DNA of 64,000 nucleotides from Motacilla alba alba (taxonomy: Eukaryota; Chordata; Aves; Passeriformes; Motacillidae), in the NCBI RefSeq assembly GCF_015832195.1, contig NC_052027.1:18822688-18886687 (forward strand). Direction: 5' to 3'. Under the pieces are notes generated by a model, which made no database searches, was not told where the DNA came from, and saw only the letters and a program-made list of their open reading frames with translations. Within the stretch, counting starts at the first letter, position 1; the number at the start of each line of letters is the position of its first letter. Positions 49,440 through 60,800 of the stretch are shown piece by piece. The translations under genes were made by a program, and so were the position numbers.

Positions 49440-51540
49440 GTAAGCAAAACTCAATGGAATATCAGCAAAAAGCAACAGATGGCATCACGTGTGGATGGGA
49501 AAGGTGCTGAGTGCTTTGGTTGTGCTTGTGGATTTGGAGTGATGCCCCTCAGGGAGAGTAGAAAATAAAATATCTGATTTGTGACAACCTTTCTGTGACA
49601 GGGAGGAATCATCTTGGCATTTTAATCATGGGGAAAATGGATTTATTAAGGGAAGGAAGTCCAGAAAAAGAATATGTGGCTGGGAGTTGGGATTATTGAT
49701 TTGGGTTTTCTGTTTGCTACAGAAGGACCCAAATTTGGTGATTTTGTGCCCGCCAGACTTTCCCAGAATAGCAGAATTTATTTCCAATACGGAATATTTT
49801 CTTTTGAAACAGACCAAGTCATAACACCCCTCTCAGGGCAGTTCCTGGAATGTTTCAGCCTGTTTGAAACATTTTGGTTTAAACACCCCAGATTTCCCAA
49901 GAGTTATTTTGCTTTTTTAAAAAGGATGATGCCAACGAAGGCAGGGTGAATTTAACTTTTGGTTTTTTTCAGTGAGAACGTCAACAGCCTCATAAATGTG
50001 AGGGGAGGAAACAGGGCAAAGGAAAAAATTGAGGAAGTATTAGAAAAGTTATATCAGCAAAATTATTATATTGGCAAAATTATTATCAAAACTGTATCCA
50101 ATATTTTATTTAAATGTGAGAATTGCTCCTATTTTGGTTGGTGCATTTATGTGTAAGAGAAGTGTAGCACCTGTTTGGCTGAAAAATTGAATTTAAAGGC
50201 AGAACCACATGAGCATGTCCTGGATCTTCATGGTTTGCAGAACATCTCTCCAAATAAAAGATTTGAATATGTCTACTCATACATGTAAAAAACCAAACAA
50301 AACCAAAACAAAACCAACCAAACAAACAAAAAACCTCCAGGAAAAAATATTAAAAAATAAGCTTATGTGTCAAAATTCCCATTCTTTAATCTCTGGCATG
50401 TTTTAAAAATATTGCAGTTTAATACAAAAACAATGATCTTGTGCCAAACCTGCAAGATTACTTCCTTAGAAGAGTTAGGGATTTGATTCTTCTTAGGGTT
50501 GGTGGAATTTTTTACCCAATGATGGAAGTTTTGGAGCCAAGAGATCTTGATCATTGCTCCCTTGTGGCTTTTCTGTACTATTCCAAAAAGTGTTTTAAAA
50601 AGTATCAAGGCCAAGTTACCATCAAAACATGTCAGGAGAAAATGAGGGGTGGGAAGCTCCAGAAAATAACATTTTCCAAAGATTTGCAGGTCATGAGAAA
50701 ACTTGGTGAAAGTGCTGCTGTTCTGAGGAAAAATGGGGCTTTGTGCCATCAGATAACTCTGAGAATGAGATAACAATATTATAGTTCTATGTGTGATTTG
50801 TTTACCCAAATAGAACTACCTGAAGCTGATAATTTTCCCTCAAATCTGGTGTGAGACCCCTGGGGATGTGGCTTGTGGAGGTGCAGACACGATGGGAGAG
50901 AATTCTCTGTTTCTGTGATAATTGGAGATGTTTGTTATCAATCTGAGGCCCAAAGTGATCTTGTATCACAGATTTATGAGCAAATTATTAGTTAGCAGAA
51001 TCATAGAAATTTCAATGACAAAATTTTAGTTTAGGAGGAAAAAATTATTTGACAGGCACCGACTTGTTTGGTTTTTGTGCATGAAAATCACACCATGAAA
51101 AATTATATTATCTATAGCATAATGCTGAGAATTTTGGATCTTGATGTTTGAACCACGATTAAAATTTTCTTCTGGCCTCCTTCTGGATGCAGTCACTCCA
51201 TCCAGCATTAATTACAGAACTAGAACAATTATGGGAATGGATCATATTCCTTTGAGGAGCTTTTGCAAAGCAAACTGTATTTCCTTATTTTTAATTTTTT
51301 AAAAGTACGTCCCCTCCATTCCCCAATTGTTTTATTACACTGGTCTTTGAGAGCACACTTTCTGTCCTTTTATTTGAAACCACAGCACTGTCTGGGGTGT
51401 GTTATCCTCCCTATTTTAATAAATAAAAGTTGCCTCTTTCTTTCACTGAGGGATCTGCAATTTTAATGAGGGCATGTGGGAATTGGAAAAACAGAAACTT
51501 CTACAGACACTGAAGAGTTTGATCTACAACCTTAGAAAAA
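49440..51540. other. SYN2 intron 3, first part
   Basis: Intron 3 spans 49440-53767 (4328 bp). This part has a short A/C-rich run (AAACC and AAAC words) at 50286-50336. No other recognised element was seen. Confidence 0.6.
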
Positions 51541-52040
51541 GCTTAAATTAATATAAAAATAAAATAAACAAGCATTAAACAAAAAAATAATAAACTTATG
51601 TTTCTGTAATTGTAAGAAAACTATACCTCAAGTAAGTAAAACACTATATTAATAAAATAGTGAAGAGTTTATAATGTAAGGGTGTGGCTGTAAAGAATAG
51701 GCTAGAAGTTTAAAAATTATAATAGAAACATATATATATATAAATATAACTAAACCATATTAAACAAAAATATCCATAGTACAACAAAATTAAATAAAAA
51801 TAAGTCAGAAAAACAAAATAAACCTTATAGCAACTATCTATTAAGTTAAAAAGTTATATATTACCTTATAACAAAAAAACTTGTCACTACTCTTAAACTA
51901 TAACCAGCTACTTACTCTCATAAATCTCACAACCTCTAAAACTAAAATATTTATCTGAACAATAAATCATTCTTAACCCAAAAATATTCCCATCCCTTCA
52001 TTAATAGCAGCAATAAAGGCATCATTAATCCTCTTAAGTA
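51541..52040. repeat. A-rich, G-depleted segment, possible old retroelement
   Basis: By hand count, 51541-52020 has 39 G and 70 C in 480 bases, with A making up about half. Leaving out one G-richer 60-base line, G falls to about 5-6%. The composition shifts sharply from the flanks. The origin is unknown: it may be a low-complexity AT-rich region, or a decayed retroviral fragment whose + strand lost G to A. I found no homologue within the window. Confidence 0.4.
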
Positions 52041-52284
52041 TTATATTCATGCTGGGCCAGTAAATTGGATTTGCATGTTCCAAACTCTTGGCACCCCCAC
52101 GAAACCTTGATCACAACATCTCAGGGCTGTGCTGCAGGTATTTTGTAGGAATCCTCTTTAAAGGCAAGGATTTCTTTACAGGTTTTGCTCATTGAGCTTC
52201 AGTGCCATTTTGGCAACTCTTGACAGCAAATCCTTAATGTTGCTTTTGCCAGATCGTGCAGGTTTGGGGTTTTTATTTATGTTT

Positions 52285-52480
52285 ACAGTGGCAGTGGTAA
52301 AACACTGGCACAGGGTGCCCAGAGCAGCTGTGGCTGCCCCGTCCCTGGCAGTGCCCAAGGCCAGGTTGGACACGGCTTGGAGCAGCCTGGGAAGATGTCC
52401 ACTAGATGCCTTTCACTAGAAAAGGAAATGAGCTTTAAAAGTTCTCTTCCAACCCAAACACTTCTATGAGCCTGTGATTT
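52285..52480 (+). mobile_element. CR1 LINE 3' fragment
   Basis: Contains the ordered CR1 3' words ACACTGGCACAGGGTGCCCA, GGCCAGGTTGGACACGGCTT and CTTCCAACCCAAAC, followed by a degenerate TTCTATGA-type tail. It is a 5'-truncated copy in SYN2 intron 3. Confidence 0.92.
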
Positions 52481-53423
52481 GAAATTCAAGAATCCAGCTA
52501 ATCTACTTGGACTGCTGCATCCAAGCTGGGATATCAGAACTGCTAAAGCAATTTTAACATGGGTTTTAATTGTATTGTTGTTTTTATTCTACCAGACTGA
52601 GAATTCAGAATAATTTAATAATCTTCAGAGTGTCTCACTCCAGTAAACAGCTTGTATTTATTCAAGGCATGTAAATAATTTCACCAATTTACTATGCTAA
52701 TTTAATTTACCCTGCAGTTATACCTCTTTTAGGAAGCTGAAATCTTCAAGCTAGTCTGGGCTTTCTTCCCCTATGAAATTGGAATGCAGGAAAGACTCTT
52801 TCAACCATCAAATTTGGGAGTGAATTGCCCTGTTCTGGAGCCTCTGTCCCGTTGGTTTGTGTTTCCCATTTTCCACAACCTTGTCCAGTAACAAAATGTC
52901 AGGGTTGGAGTAAGGTGAAGATGGTGTCAGATTGTTGGCAAAGGTGCAGAGTGATAGGCAGGGAACCATGGGAAGCAGCAGGAGAAATGCTGGTCAGATA
53001 GCAGAGAGAAAAGGGGGAAAAGCAGCTGTAAGTGAAAAAATTCATTTTGACAAGTCTCTTGATCAAAAGTGCAGTTGTGATTCTCTCCATTATGGCCTGA
53101 TTCCATTTGCCAGCAATGTGGTTGCTTCATCCCTTACTGTCCTTAAAGCAGCCTGTTAATAATCGTGGGGAAAAAAAAAATTGTTCCCCAAAAGCCCAAG
53201 TTTGTGGCAGAGCCCTTTGCCTGCTTTGGTTTTGCTTGTCACTGCTCAGAAACTGGAGACTGAGGACACACCTAGAAGTTACAGATGTGATTTATCTGTC
53301 AGCAGCAGAACACCCTGAAATCCATGATAATTTCTCTCTCCTCTTGAAGAGAGGAACCTCATCCCCTTCCAATAATGGAACCCCATTATTGAAGGGATGC
53401 TGAACAGATTAAGGATGTTGCAG

Positions 53424-53651
53424 ATTTTCATGAAGCCATCATGGCTCTTTCCATCTTTTGTCATTTCCCTTTGGTTTGAGTGTTTTTCACGAAGCCATCA
53501 TGGCTCTTTCCATCTTTTGTCATCTTCCTTTGATTTAGTGTTTTTCATGGAGCCATTAGGCTCTTTCCATTTTTTCCCTTTGGTTTGAGTGTTTTTCATG
53601 AAACCATCATGGTTCTTTCCATCTTTTTATCATTCCCCTTTGGTTTGCATG
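53424..53651. repeat. About 58-bp tandem repeat, 4 copies, before SYN2 exon 4
   Basis: Four head-to-tail copies of 59, 58, 51 and 60 bp starting at 53424, 53483, 53541 and 53592. Each has the core TTTTCATGAAGCCATCATGG, a CTCTTTCCATCTTTT segment and a CCCTTTGGTTTGAGTG end. The repeat is pyrimidine-rich and ends 116 bp upstream of exon 4, so it sits where splicing regulators such as PTB could bind; that function is speculation. Confidence 0.92.
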
Positions 53652-53767
53652 TTCTTCTAGCCCTTCCCCGCTCCCCCACCAGCCATTTTCCCCCCTCTGC
53701 ACATCTTGCTGTAGAAGGAGAGCCAGTTTGCTGGAGGATTGTCAGCCCCGTGGGTGTTTTTTGGCAG

Positions 53768-53924
53768 GTCGTTCCGGCCCGACTTCGTGCTGGTGCGGCA
53801 GCATTCCTACAGCATGGCGGAGAACGAGGATTTCCGCAACCTGATCATCGGCATGCAGTACGCCGGCATCCCCAGCGTCAACTCCCTCGAGTCCATCTAC
53901 AACTTCTGCGACAAGCCCTGGGTG
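53768..53924 (+). CDS. SYN2: Synapsin II, exon 4 (157 bp)
   Basis: One base completes the split Arg codon, then 52 codons run from [20 protein letters not shown] through [20 protein letters not shown] to CDKPWV. The combination [17 protein letters not shown] and [13 protein letters not shown] points to synapsin II; synapsin I and III differ here (for example a short Gly-Asp-Tyr/Glu-Asp-Tyr region). The Lys of CDKPW probably corresponds to an ATP-binding lysine described in the synapsin I C domain (Lys225 by my rough numbering). The acceptor is TTTTTTGGCAG at 53767 and the donor is GTGAGT at 53925. All but two of the 52 third positions are G or C. The exon is intact. The next exon (expected to start Phe-Ala-Gln) was not found. 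Confidence 0.96.
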
Positions 53925-53938
53925 GTGAGTGCTGCTGC

Positions 53939-54415
53939 TGCCTTTGGGAGCCCCCGGAGCAGAGGGCAGGCAAGGTTCAGAGAATAAAGCGGGGATTTAT
54001 GAAAGCCTTCAGCAGGCCCAGCTCGGGCAGCCACGGCCTCCAGAGGCTGCTCCCAAGGCGGGCGATGGGCACGAGTTCCTCACACAATTATCAGTTTGGG
54101 CATTCCCATAGCAGGGGTTGATGCTCCAATTCCAGCTGCAGGTCATGCAGCCATTCACCCCCTGTTTGCTCCCCCAGTCCCTTTTGGTTGTACTTTTTGG
54201 GGCCTGAGGCAGTGAGGTGTCCTTGAGTTCCAGGCCCAGAGGGGAATTGCTGTGTCTGACCAAAATGTGAAGACAGTAACTAACACTCAATGTGGAGTAT
54301 TTAAGTTATACCCTAATGCAGTACAGGATTTGAAAAATATAAAAGCTAAATCCTAATCTGGATTTAAAAACATAAAAGCTAAATCACTGCGCTTGGACAT
54401 TTCCCGGGCCTGGCA
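53939..54415 (-). mobile_element. Endogenous retrovirus LTR, family 1 copy C, next to SYN2 donor
   Basis: The segment starts TGCCTTTGGG 15 bases into intron 4 of SYN2 and is nearly identical to 22906-23317 for about 260 bp, then diverges. Near the far end the word CATAAAAGCTAAATC is duplicated, and the final boundary lies between about 54375 and 54420. The left flank (GCTGCTGC) also occurs right after 54420, which could be a target-site duplication but is too repetitive to trust. The orientation is antisense to SYN2. Confidence 0.85.
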
Positions 54416-57400
54416 TTTCAGCTGCTGCATTGCATGTTTCACTCCCCCTCATGAACGTTGATTATCAAATCAAATTCCCTCTCTGACCAGTGAAATAGTG
54501 GAAGGATTAAAAACCAAACTAAGATATTTCAATAATTTTTTTTTCAAAGAGCCAGTGTGGAGACAGAGAGGAAAAATCTTTGTAGTACAAATAGAGAAAT
54601 AAGTGAGGCATCCAACGGAATGCCTCCCCCCTGCTAACACACTTCCTCAAGTGAGGAAAGAGTGTTTATTCACAATTTGTCTGGGAAAAGCAAGCTGAGA
54701 ATATTTCTCATATTTGTGGGTTTGAACATAATTTGAACAGGCTCTAGCCAGTGTTTTCCTCATTCCTGTGAAATTTTTGGGGCTATGCTTTAGCGAGGCA
54801 GTCTGAAGCGACTCGTTTCCTCATTTGAAAGCCCTTTTCATAACCTGTGCCTCTGCGGTAGGGGTTGGTCCTTTCAGTTACCCCTGGAGCACTGAGGCAT
54901 CCAGGAGAGCCCCTGATCTTTGCCAGTTTCAGTGGAGAAGCCAATGCCGTTTTTCTTGACAAGTTTTGGAGAAATGGAGGCAGAATTTGGTGGTCCTTTT
55001 GGTTCATAAAGAACTAAACATTAGCAGCAGCAAGTTAAAATGTGTTGCTGTAAAAGGTGCTGATCCACGGGGCATCACTGCTCCTACAATTCTGTTGTCC
55101 AACAGATAAAACAACTTTAAAAATCCCACTTCTTATAAATAGCCAAAACTTCATTTTTTCCTCTGGTGTCACGGTAAGAAAACAACAGTTGTCAATATTT
55201 TTCACACTGCGGGGGAGTTTTACTACAATACTTTTTATTGCCTTGAAGATGTTAATTTTTTAATACTTACTATGAAAATCCCTCCCAACAATTGTCAGCA
55301 GTTTTTAACATATACCTCTTGCAGCTCATTTTATTATCCTTTTATGCTGCAGTGAACTGCTGCAGGGAGGGAATAAATAATTGATAGATCATTTACAACT
55401 TCTCAGTACACGCTGTACATTGCTGAATTCATTATTTGAGTGCATCACATTTTCCAGCTGTGTGGCATTTCCCAGTTCTTTGACTGACTGGATGCAATAA
55501 AGCTGGGTGGGGAGGAAAAGCCAGTAGCATTTACATGCAATAAAAAGTAAGGAATAATTCCTCCTTACTGACTGCCATATCTGTGTCCTTATCACTTTAT
55601 CCCTGCCCTTCAGGTGGGTCTTAGTGAGGAGTGTGAGCTTTTAGTGTGAGCACAGAAATAATTTCTGTACAAACACCAGGAGCTTGGTTTGGCTTTTAAA
55701 CTTGAATATCCTGCCTTGTGCTGGTGGTGGTGCTGGGAGATGTAGAGAACTCTGCATTTCCTAGAGCAGCACAAAATCCTCATCAGATTTGGGAGAGGAC
55801 AACAGGGGAAGAACTCATGGCCCACGGGGGGATTTTTGGGATGTCCTGTGCAGGGTCAGGAGTTGGACTGCAATGCCCATTGTGGGTCTCCCCCTACTCA
55901 GGATATTTCTTGCTTTTATAAGGTCATTCCAGAACAGATACCCTGAGGGGTAAAAATCCTTTAACTCAGCCAACTTCATGGATGCTCTGATGTTGGAGCA
56001 GAATCCAGGCACTGTTGGTTTTGCCAATATCATCATCTGCCTTGTTGCTTGGACCAATCTGGTGTGTGCTCCCTGCCTGGGTGAAATCCCTGCTGAAAAT
56101 TGTTGTGGATGCCTGGGAATAAACTACTCAGTCTGCTGCTGCCTGCTAAAACCAAGGGTAAAAACCACTGTGGCTCTCCACGGCCATGGACATGCTTGGA
56201 TTTGGCATCAATTAACCCCCTCTTGAGAGCACGGCAGGGATTTCTTCCTGCACAACCCCTTTGTCAACAGCAGTCCCCTGATATTTGTGTGGAAGCTCTC
56301 TCTACAAACATTTCAAGTGCAAAAGCCCCATGGAAGAAGGAGAAGCAGAATGCTACAAAAAGCCATAAGTAACAATCTTTATTAATTCATGAGAAATAGA
56401 TTGACTTTCCTGCAGGTAAAATGTGGAGTGGCAGAAGGGAATAACAACTTTGATAACAGCAGGGGGAAAAAAGGGGGTGTGCAATGGAAGGGGCCTTAAA
56501 AGGATGGGAAATCATTGAGTGGGCAGTGAGTCTTCCTCATATCAGAGCAAAATTAGGAGTAGTGTAGATCTGCTAGGAGGGGAAGTCGGGGAGGTGAGAC
56601 TGGTCATAAAAGAGCTCTCAAATAAAATGAGTTAGAACTCAATGTACAAGGTCTTTGGGCTTTAAATTATTTCTCTTCACCCTGTCAGGTGTTTCGTGTT
56701 TTAGGAACACACAGCTCCAGATGTAGAACATCTTTTCAGCTCTGAGGGCAGATTCACACTCTGTGCCACAAGCTGCAGCACCTGCCCTCAATTTTGCAGG
56801 AAAGTTCCTTTTGTACTCTGGCTTTCTGCACTTGCCAATAGACAGTGAACAAATTTGTGTTTGATCTGAGGTCTGTTATTGAAAGGTGGGGTGTGGTGGG
56901 ACGATGGCCAGGAATGTGCTGAGAGCAGGACTTAAAGCTTGTATTCCCTGGTGTCAGGCACGCACAGCTCCTCCAAGCGCACAGCAGGAGTTCAGAGCAC
57001 TGCACAGCCCTGTGAGAAGCTGGGCTGGGAGCAGCCAGGTGGAAGGAAACGTTGCAATGAGTGTGTGTGGAGAGATGTTTGTGCTCTGAAATGTGTCCAG
57101 AGTGTGGGGTTGTTCCAGCGCTCGGGTTATTTCACTTGTGATAACACTTAGCACTTAGCTCATGGAAAATTCATGGCCCTGCCTCGAGATGGATTTCACT
57201 TAATGCTAGTAAGGATGTCAGAAAGCTGGGGGGAAAGCATGGCTTTTACAAAGAAAGGCTGAGTTCTTTATTGCTGAGCTCACACAGAACTGTGGAGGAA
57301 CTCTTTTAAGATTCATGCCCCCCCTTGAAGAATTATTATTAAAACATTTGAAAGTTTCAGTGCAGGGTCATGTTGCAAAGGAATTGTCTTGGGCATGAAA

Positions 57401-57754
57401 TAACCCCATCAAACAAGACTAGAGTTTTACCTGGTTCAATTTACAGCTACACTGAGTTAAGGTGAGGCAAAAACATCCACTGTCCTTGTGAATTCCCAAT
57501 TCTCCTGACAGCTTTACTCGTGTTTAATGGGGTGCAGATCCTGCTGTAAAGCATTTATGAAAAGAAAAAGTAAAGAGGGGGAAAAAAGCATCATTGATGA
57601 TCCAAAGTTAATATTTGATATCGTTTAAATTATCTGTTTTCCTTTAGAAAACGTCATTCAGGAAATAAGGGAGGCTTCCCTGAACTGAGGCTTAGGAGCT
57701 TTATGCAAACTTTCTGATTGCACATGATGTCATTGGAGGCATTTGAGATTTAAG
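54416..57754. other. SYN2 intron 4, nothing recognised
   Basis: No exon 5, no nested TIMP-like gene and no confident mobile element were seen. Confidence 0.5.
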
Positions 57755-57877
57755 TTCCACGTGGATGTGGATCTTAAGGACAAGGGTGAATGGTGGACTT
57801 TAGAAGTTCATGGTTAGTTCCTGGTCTTGGGGGTCCTAGAGGGCTTTTCCAACCCAAATGAATCTGTGGTTCTGTGG
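57755..57877 (+). mobile_element. CR1 LINE 3' fragment
   Basis: Diverged CR1 3' tail: a GTGGATCTTAAGGACAAGG-like region, then GGGCTTTTCCAACCCAAATG and a TCTGTGGTTCTGTGG terminal repeat. A short A-rich run follows about 110 bp downstream and is probably unrelated. Confidence 0.75.
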
Positions 57878-60800
57878 AGGTGTGGGAAGTAATTATGGAG
57901 GCCAGAAGGAACTGCAAAATGTGTGATGGTATCAGAGCTTGCAGCATTAGGTAAAATCCCATTATTTTGACTGGGGAAATAATATTTAAAAAAAAAAACA
58001 AACCAACAAAACAACATGTATTAAAAAATACAAAATGTGATTTTCCAGTGTCCTCTGTTGAATTAAAATTGATTCTTCCTGCATGTATCCATTTTAATCA
58101 TTCTTGTAATGATTGATGTGAAACTTGCATGCTGAAGGGTTTCCTTCAATTGAGCCCTGCTGGATTTTAGCTTCAGTTGCAAATATTGGTGATGGGGTGC
58201 AGTATTTTTGGAGCACCCCAGTTTATTCCCTGCCCACCCCACTGTGTCCATCAGCTTGCTGATAAGTGGAGTCAGGCAGGGAGGTGGAGTTGTGTGACGC
58301 CAAACAGGCAAACTCTGATTTAATTGTCAGGGGCTGCAAGGTTCAATGTCCAAGGCTGCTGCAGATAGAATCAAGGGTTGGGGTTTATTTCAGCTCAGCC
58401 TGGCTGTGATGTGATAATTACAGGCATTACAGGGGCTGGGCTGGTGCTTCCAGCTTCTTTCTGACAGTGCTAAACCTTCCAGGCCTGCAGAGCCTCCAGA
58501 GCTGCTGCATTGTGCACAGCAGCTGTGCACGGCTCAAGAGCAAGAAAACCCCCACAAAATCAACCCACTTCCATGAGGGCAGTTCTGGCTCCTTGAGTGC
58601 AGGGGAAAAGCATCCCAGCCCCTGCAGCTGGCTGCACATCTGTCTGGGAGGCTGCAGGGGTGCTCTGGGGGCTTCAAGGGTCTGCTGCTGCCTCAACCAC
58701 ACATTCCCTCTGCTGCAGGAGGGGGCACAACTCTCATTTGTGAGCTCTGTGACCCTAACTGGATGTTGCCAGGGTGGTGGAAGGGTCTGTGTTTAGGAAA
58801 GAGGGAGTGGAGGGAGTCCCAGAGGGATTTGGGAAGCCCAGGTGAGCTGGGCATGGGCGGAGCTGTCCAGCCTGTGAGAGGCAGCTGGCTCTGCAGGGAT
58901 GGGAGCTGCTGCTGAGCAGCTTGGGCCCATCCAAGTGCCCTCCTGGCACTCTGCTCCAGCACTCCAGGGGTGTGGGAACAGAGGAAGCAGCCAGGAAGGG
59001 TTTTCTGGGCCAGAGCTGGCAGAGAGGGAGGCAGAGATACCTGGGAGTGTGTGAAGAGAGCTGGAAGGTCCTGGTGTTCTTTACACAGAGCTCCAGATGG
59101 GAACCCATTTGTGCTGAAGCATCTTCAGATGTCCCACTGTGCCCCAATGTAGGAATTTATTGTTATAGAAATACATACATCAAATGAAGCTTTTAAATGT
59201 TAGAGAAGTGCCACAGAACATGTGGTTATGCCAAAATTTCTCTCCTTGCTCAGCCACAGCCCCTGGGAAGGAAGGCTGGGTATGGCTTTTTTTGTCAGAC
59301 CTGGTAGTATTGGAAATCTCACAGTCGTTGTTTGTTTCTTTTCCTTCAGTTTGGGAGCAGACAGCCAAACACTTCTTTGCAAGTTTGTTGATATTTTCCT
59401 TGGTTTGCTCCTCTTGCCAAGCTTACACAACTCTGACTTCATGTGCCGTGTTCTGCTTTGCATTTCTTTTGCAGATGCTTTTCTGCTTATCTGTCTTCAC
59501 CTTTCTGCTCTAACTGAACATTTAACTTCTCTGTTTTTACCTTTCTTTCTTGGAAGGTCTGTTGTAACTACCCTTTCTTGCTCTTCCCCACCTAGTGCTC
59601 TTCCCCACCTTGTTTTCTCCTCTGTGTTGCTGCTCCAAGTTGGTCTCTTGTGCTTTTTCCACTCCCACTTATACTTTAAAAATCTTGAGCAACAGATTGG
59701 AACCCTGGCAGGACATTTGTCGGGACTCTGCAGGGAGGAGCAGAAAAAAAGAGATGAATTCTGTTCCTTCCAGCTTCCTGTTGACAGAAATTATTGAAGC
59801 TATGCTAATGGGAGACACAACCACGCAGAGGAGATTCAATTTTGTGTCAAAGCATCTTCTGGAGAGCAAACCACAAACAAAATGAATGTGTGCAAGAAGA
59901 GAGGCATTTTGAAAACCTATTTGCTGTAAATCTGGGAGATTTTCAGTGCTATTCCATGTTTGGTTTAAAAAAACAGATTCTAAATGTTTATTTCACTGTA
60001 AGAAAACCCTGTGCTCGTTAGCAAAAGTCAGATTTGTACAATAATGCTGAGCAATGGCACAGAATTTGGCTGGGTATTGCTCTTTTTTATATGCCAGAGG
60101 GGATTTTCTTAAAGGTCAAGGCTGGAGAATGCTGACCTGCAATCTGGATGCAGCTCAGCTCGGGAAGACATTTAGGGACTCTCAGATTTGATGTCTGCCA
60201 TCATGATGAACGTTAGGAGCACTGAGATGTATTTTAGTCAGTTTTATCTGTTCCATTAGATCAAACCTGGGGCCAGCATTGAACTTTCTAGTTTCAGCCA
60301 CTCTGGCAAGATTGATCTCACTGACAGGTGAAGGCAGGGCAGCCAGAGGGATGCAGGGACCTTCTCCTGCTCTTTCACTGCAGGGAGCTGCTCAATTCCC
60401 TTTCCCTGCCCCAGGACAGCAGCAGGAGCTGCCTTCTCTCCCAGGCAGGGCAGAGCTGCTCCTGAGACACCAGGACATGGGTGGCAGGGCTAGAACAGCC
60501 CCATGAGGTGACATGTGGCAGTATCTTATCATATTCCATGTGCCCAGCAGCAAATATTTGCAGCAGTGGCCAGTTCTGTGGCCTTTAGCCATAGGAATTT
60601 TGGATTTACAGAAGGCTATTGGATTTACAGATTTCAAGTGCAGTCAGAGGCCTCAGGTGCATCTCCAGGTGCTTTTCCTCCAAGCAGAACTTTATTAAGA
60701 ACAAAAAAAACCTGCATAAAAAAAACCCAACTGAGTAAAACCTGTTTTAATTCTCTGTCAGCCAGTGAAGATTTTGAACTCTTTGCCCAGTCTGCCACTT

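Noticed and set aside
59184..59797. Possible nested gene in intron 4 (191-codon + frame)
   Set aside because: No cysteine pattern, signal sequence or homology to TIMP or any other family that I recognise; overlapping frames on both strands suggest chance.
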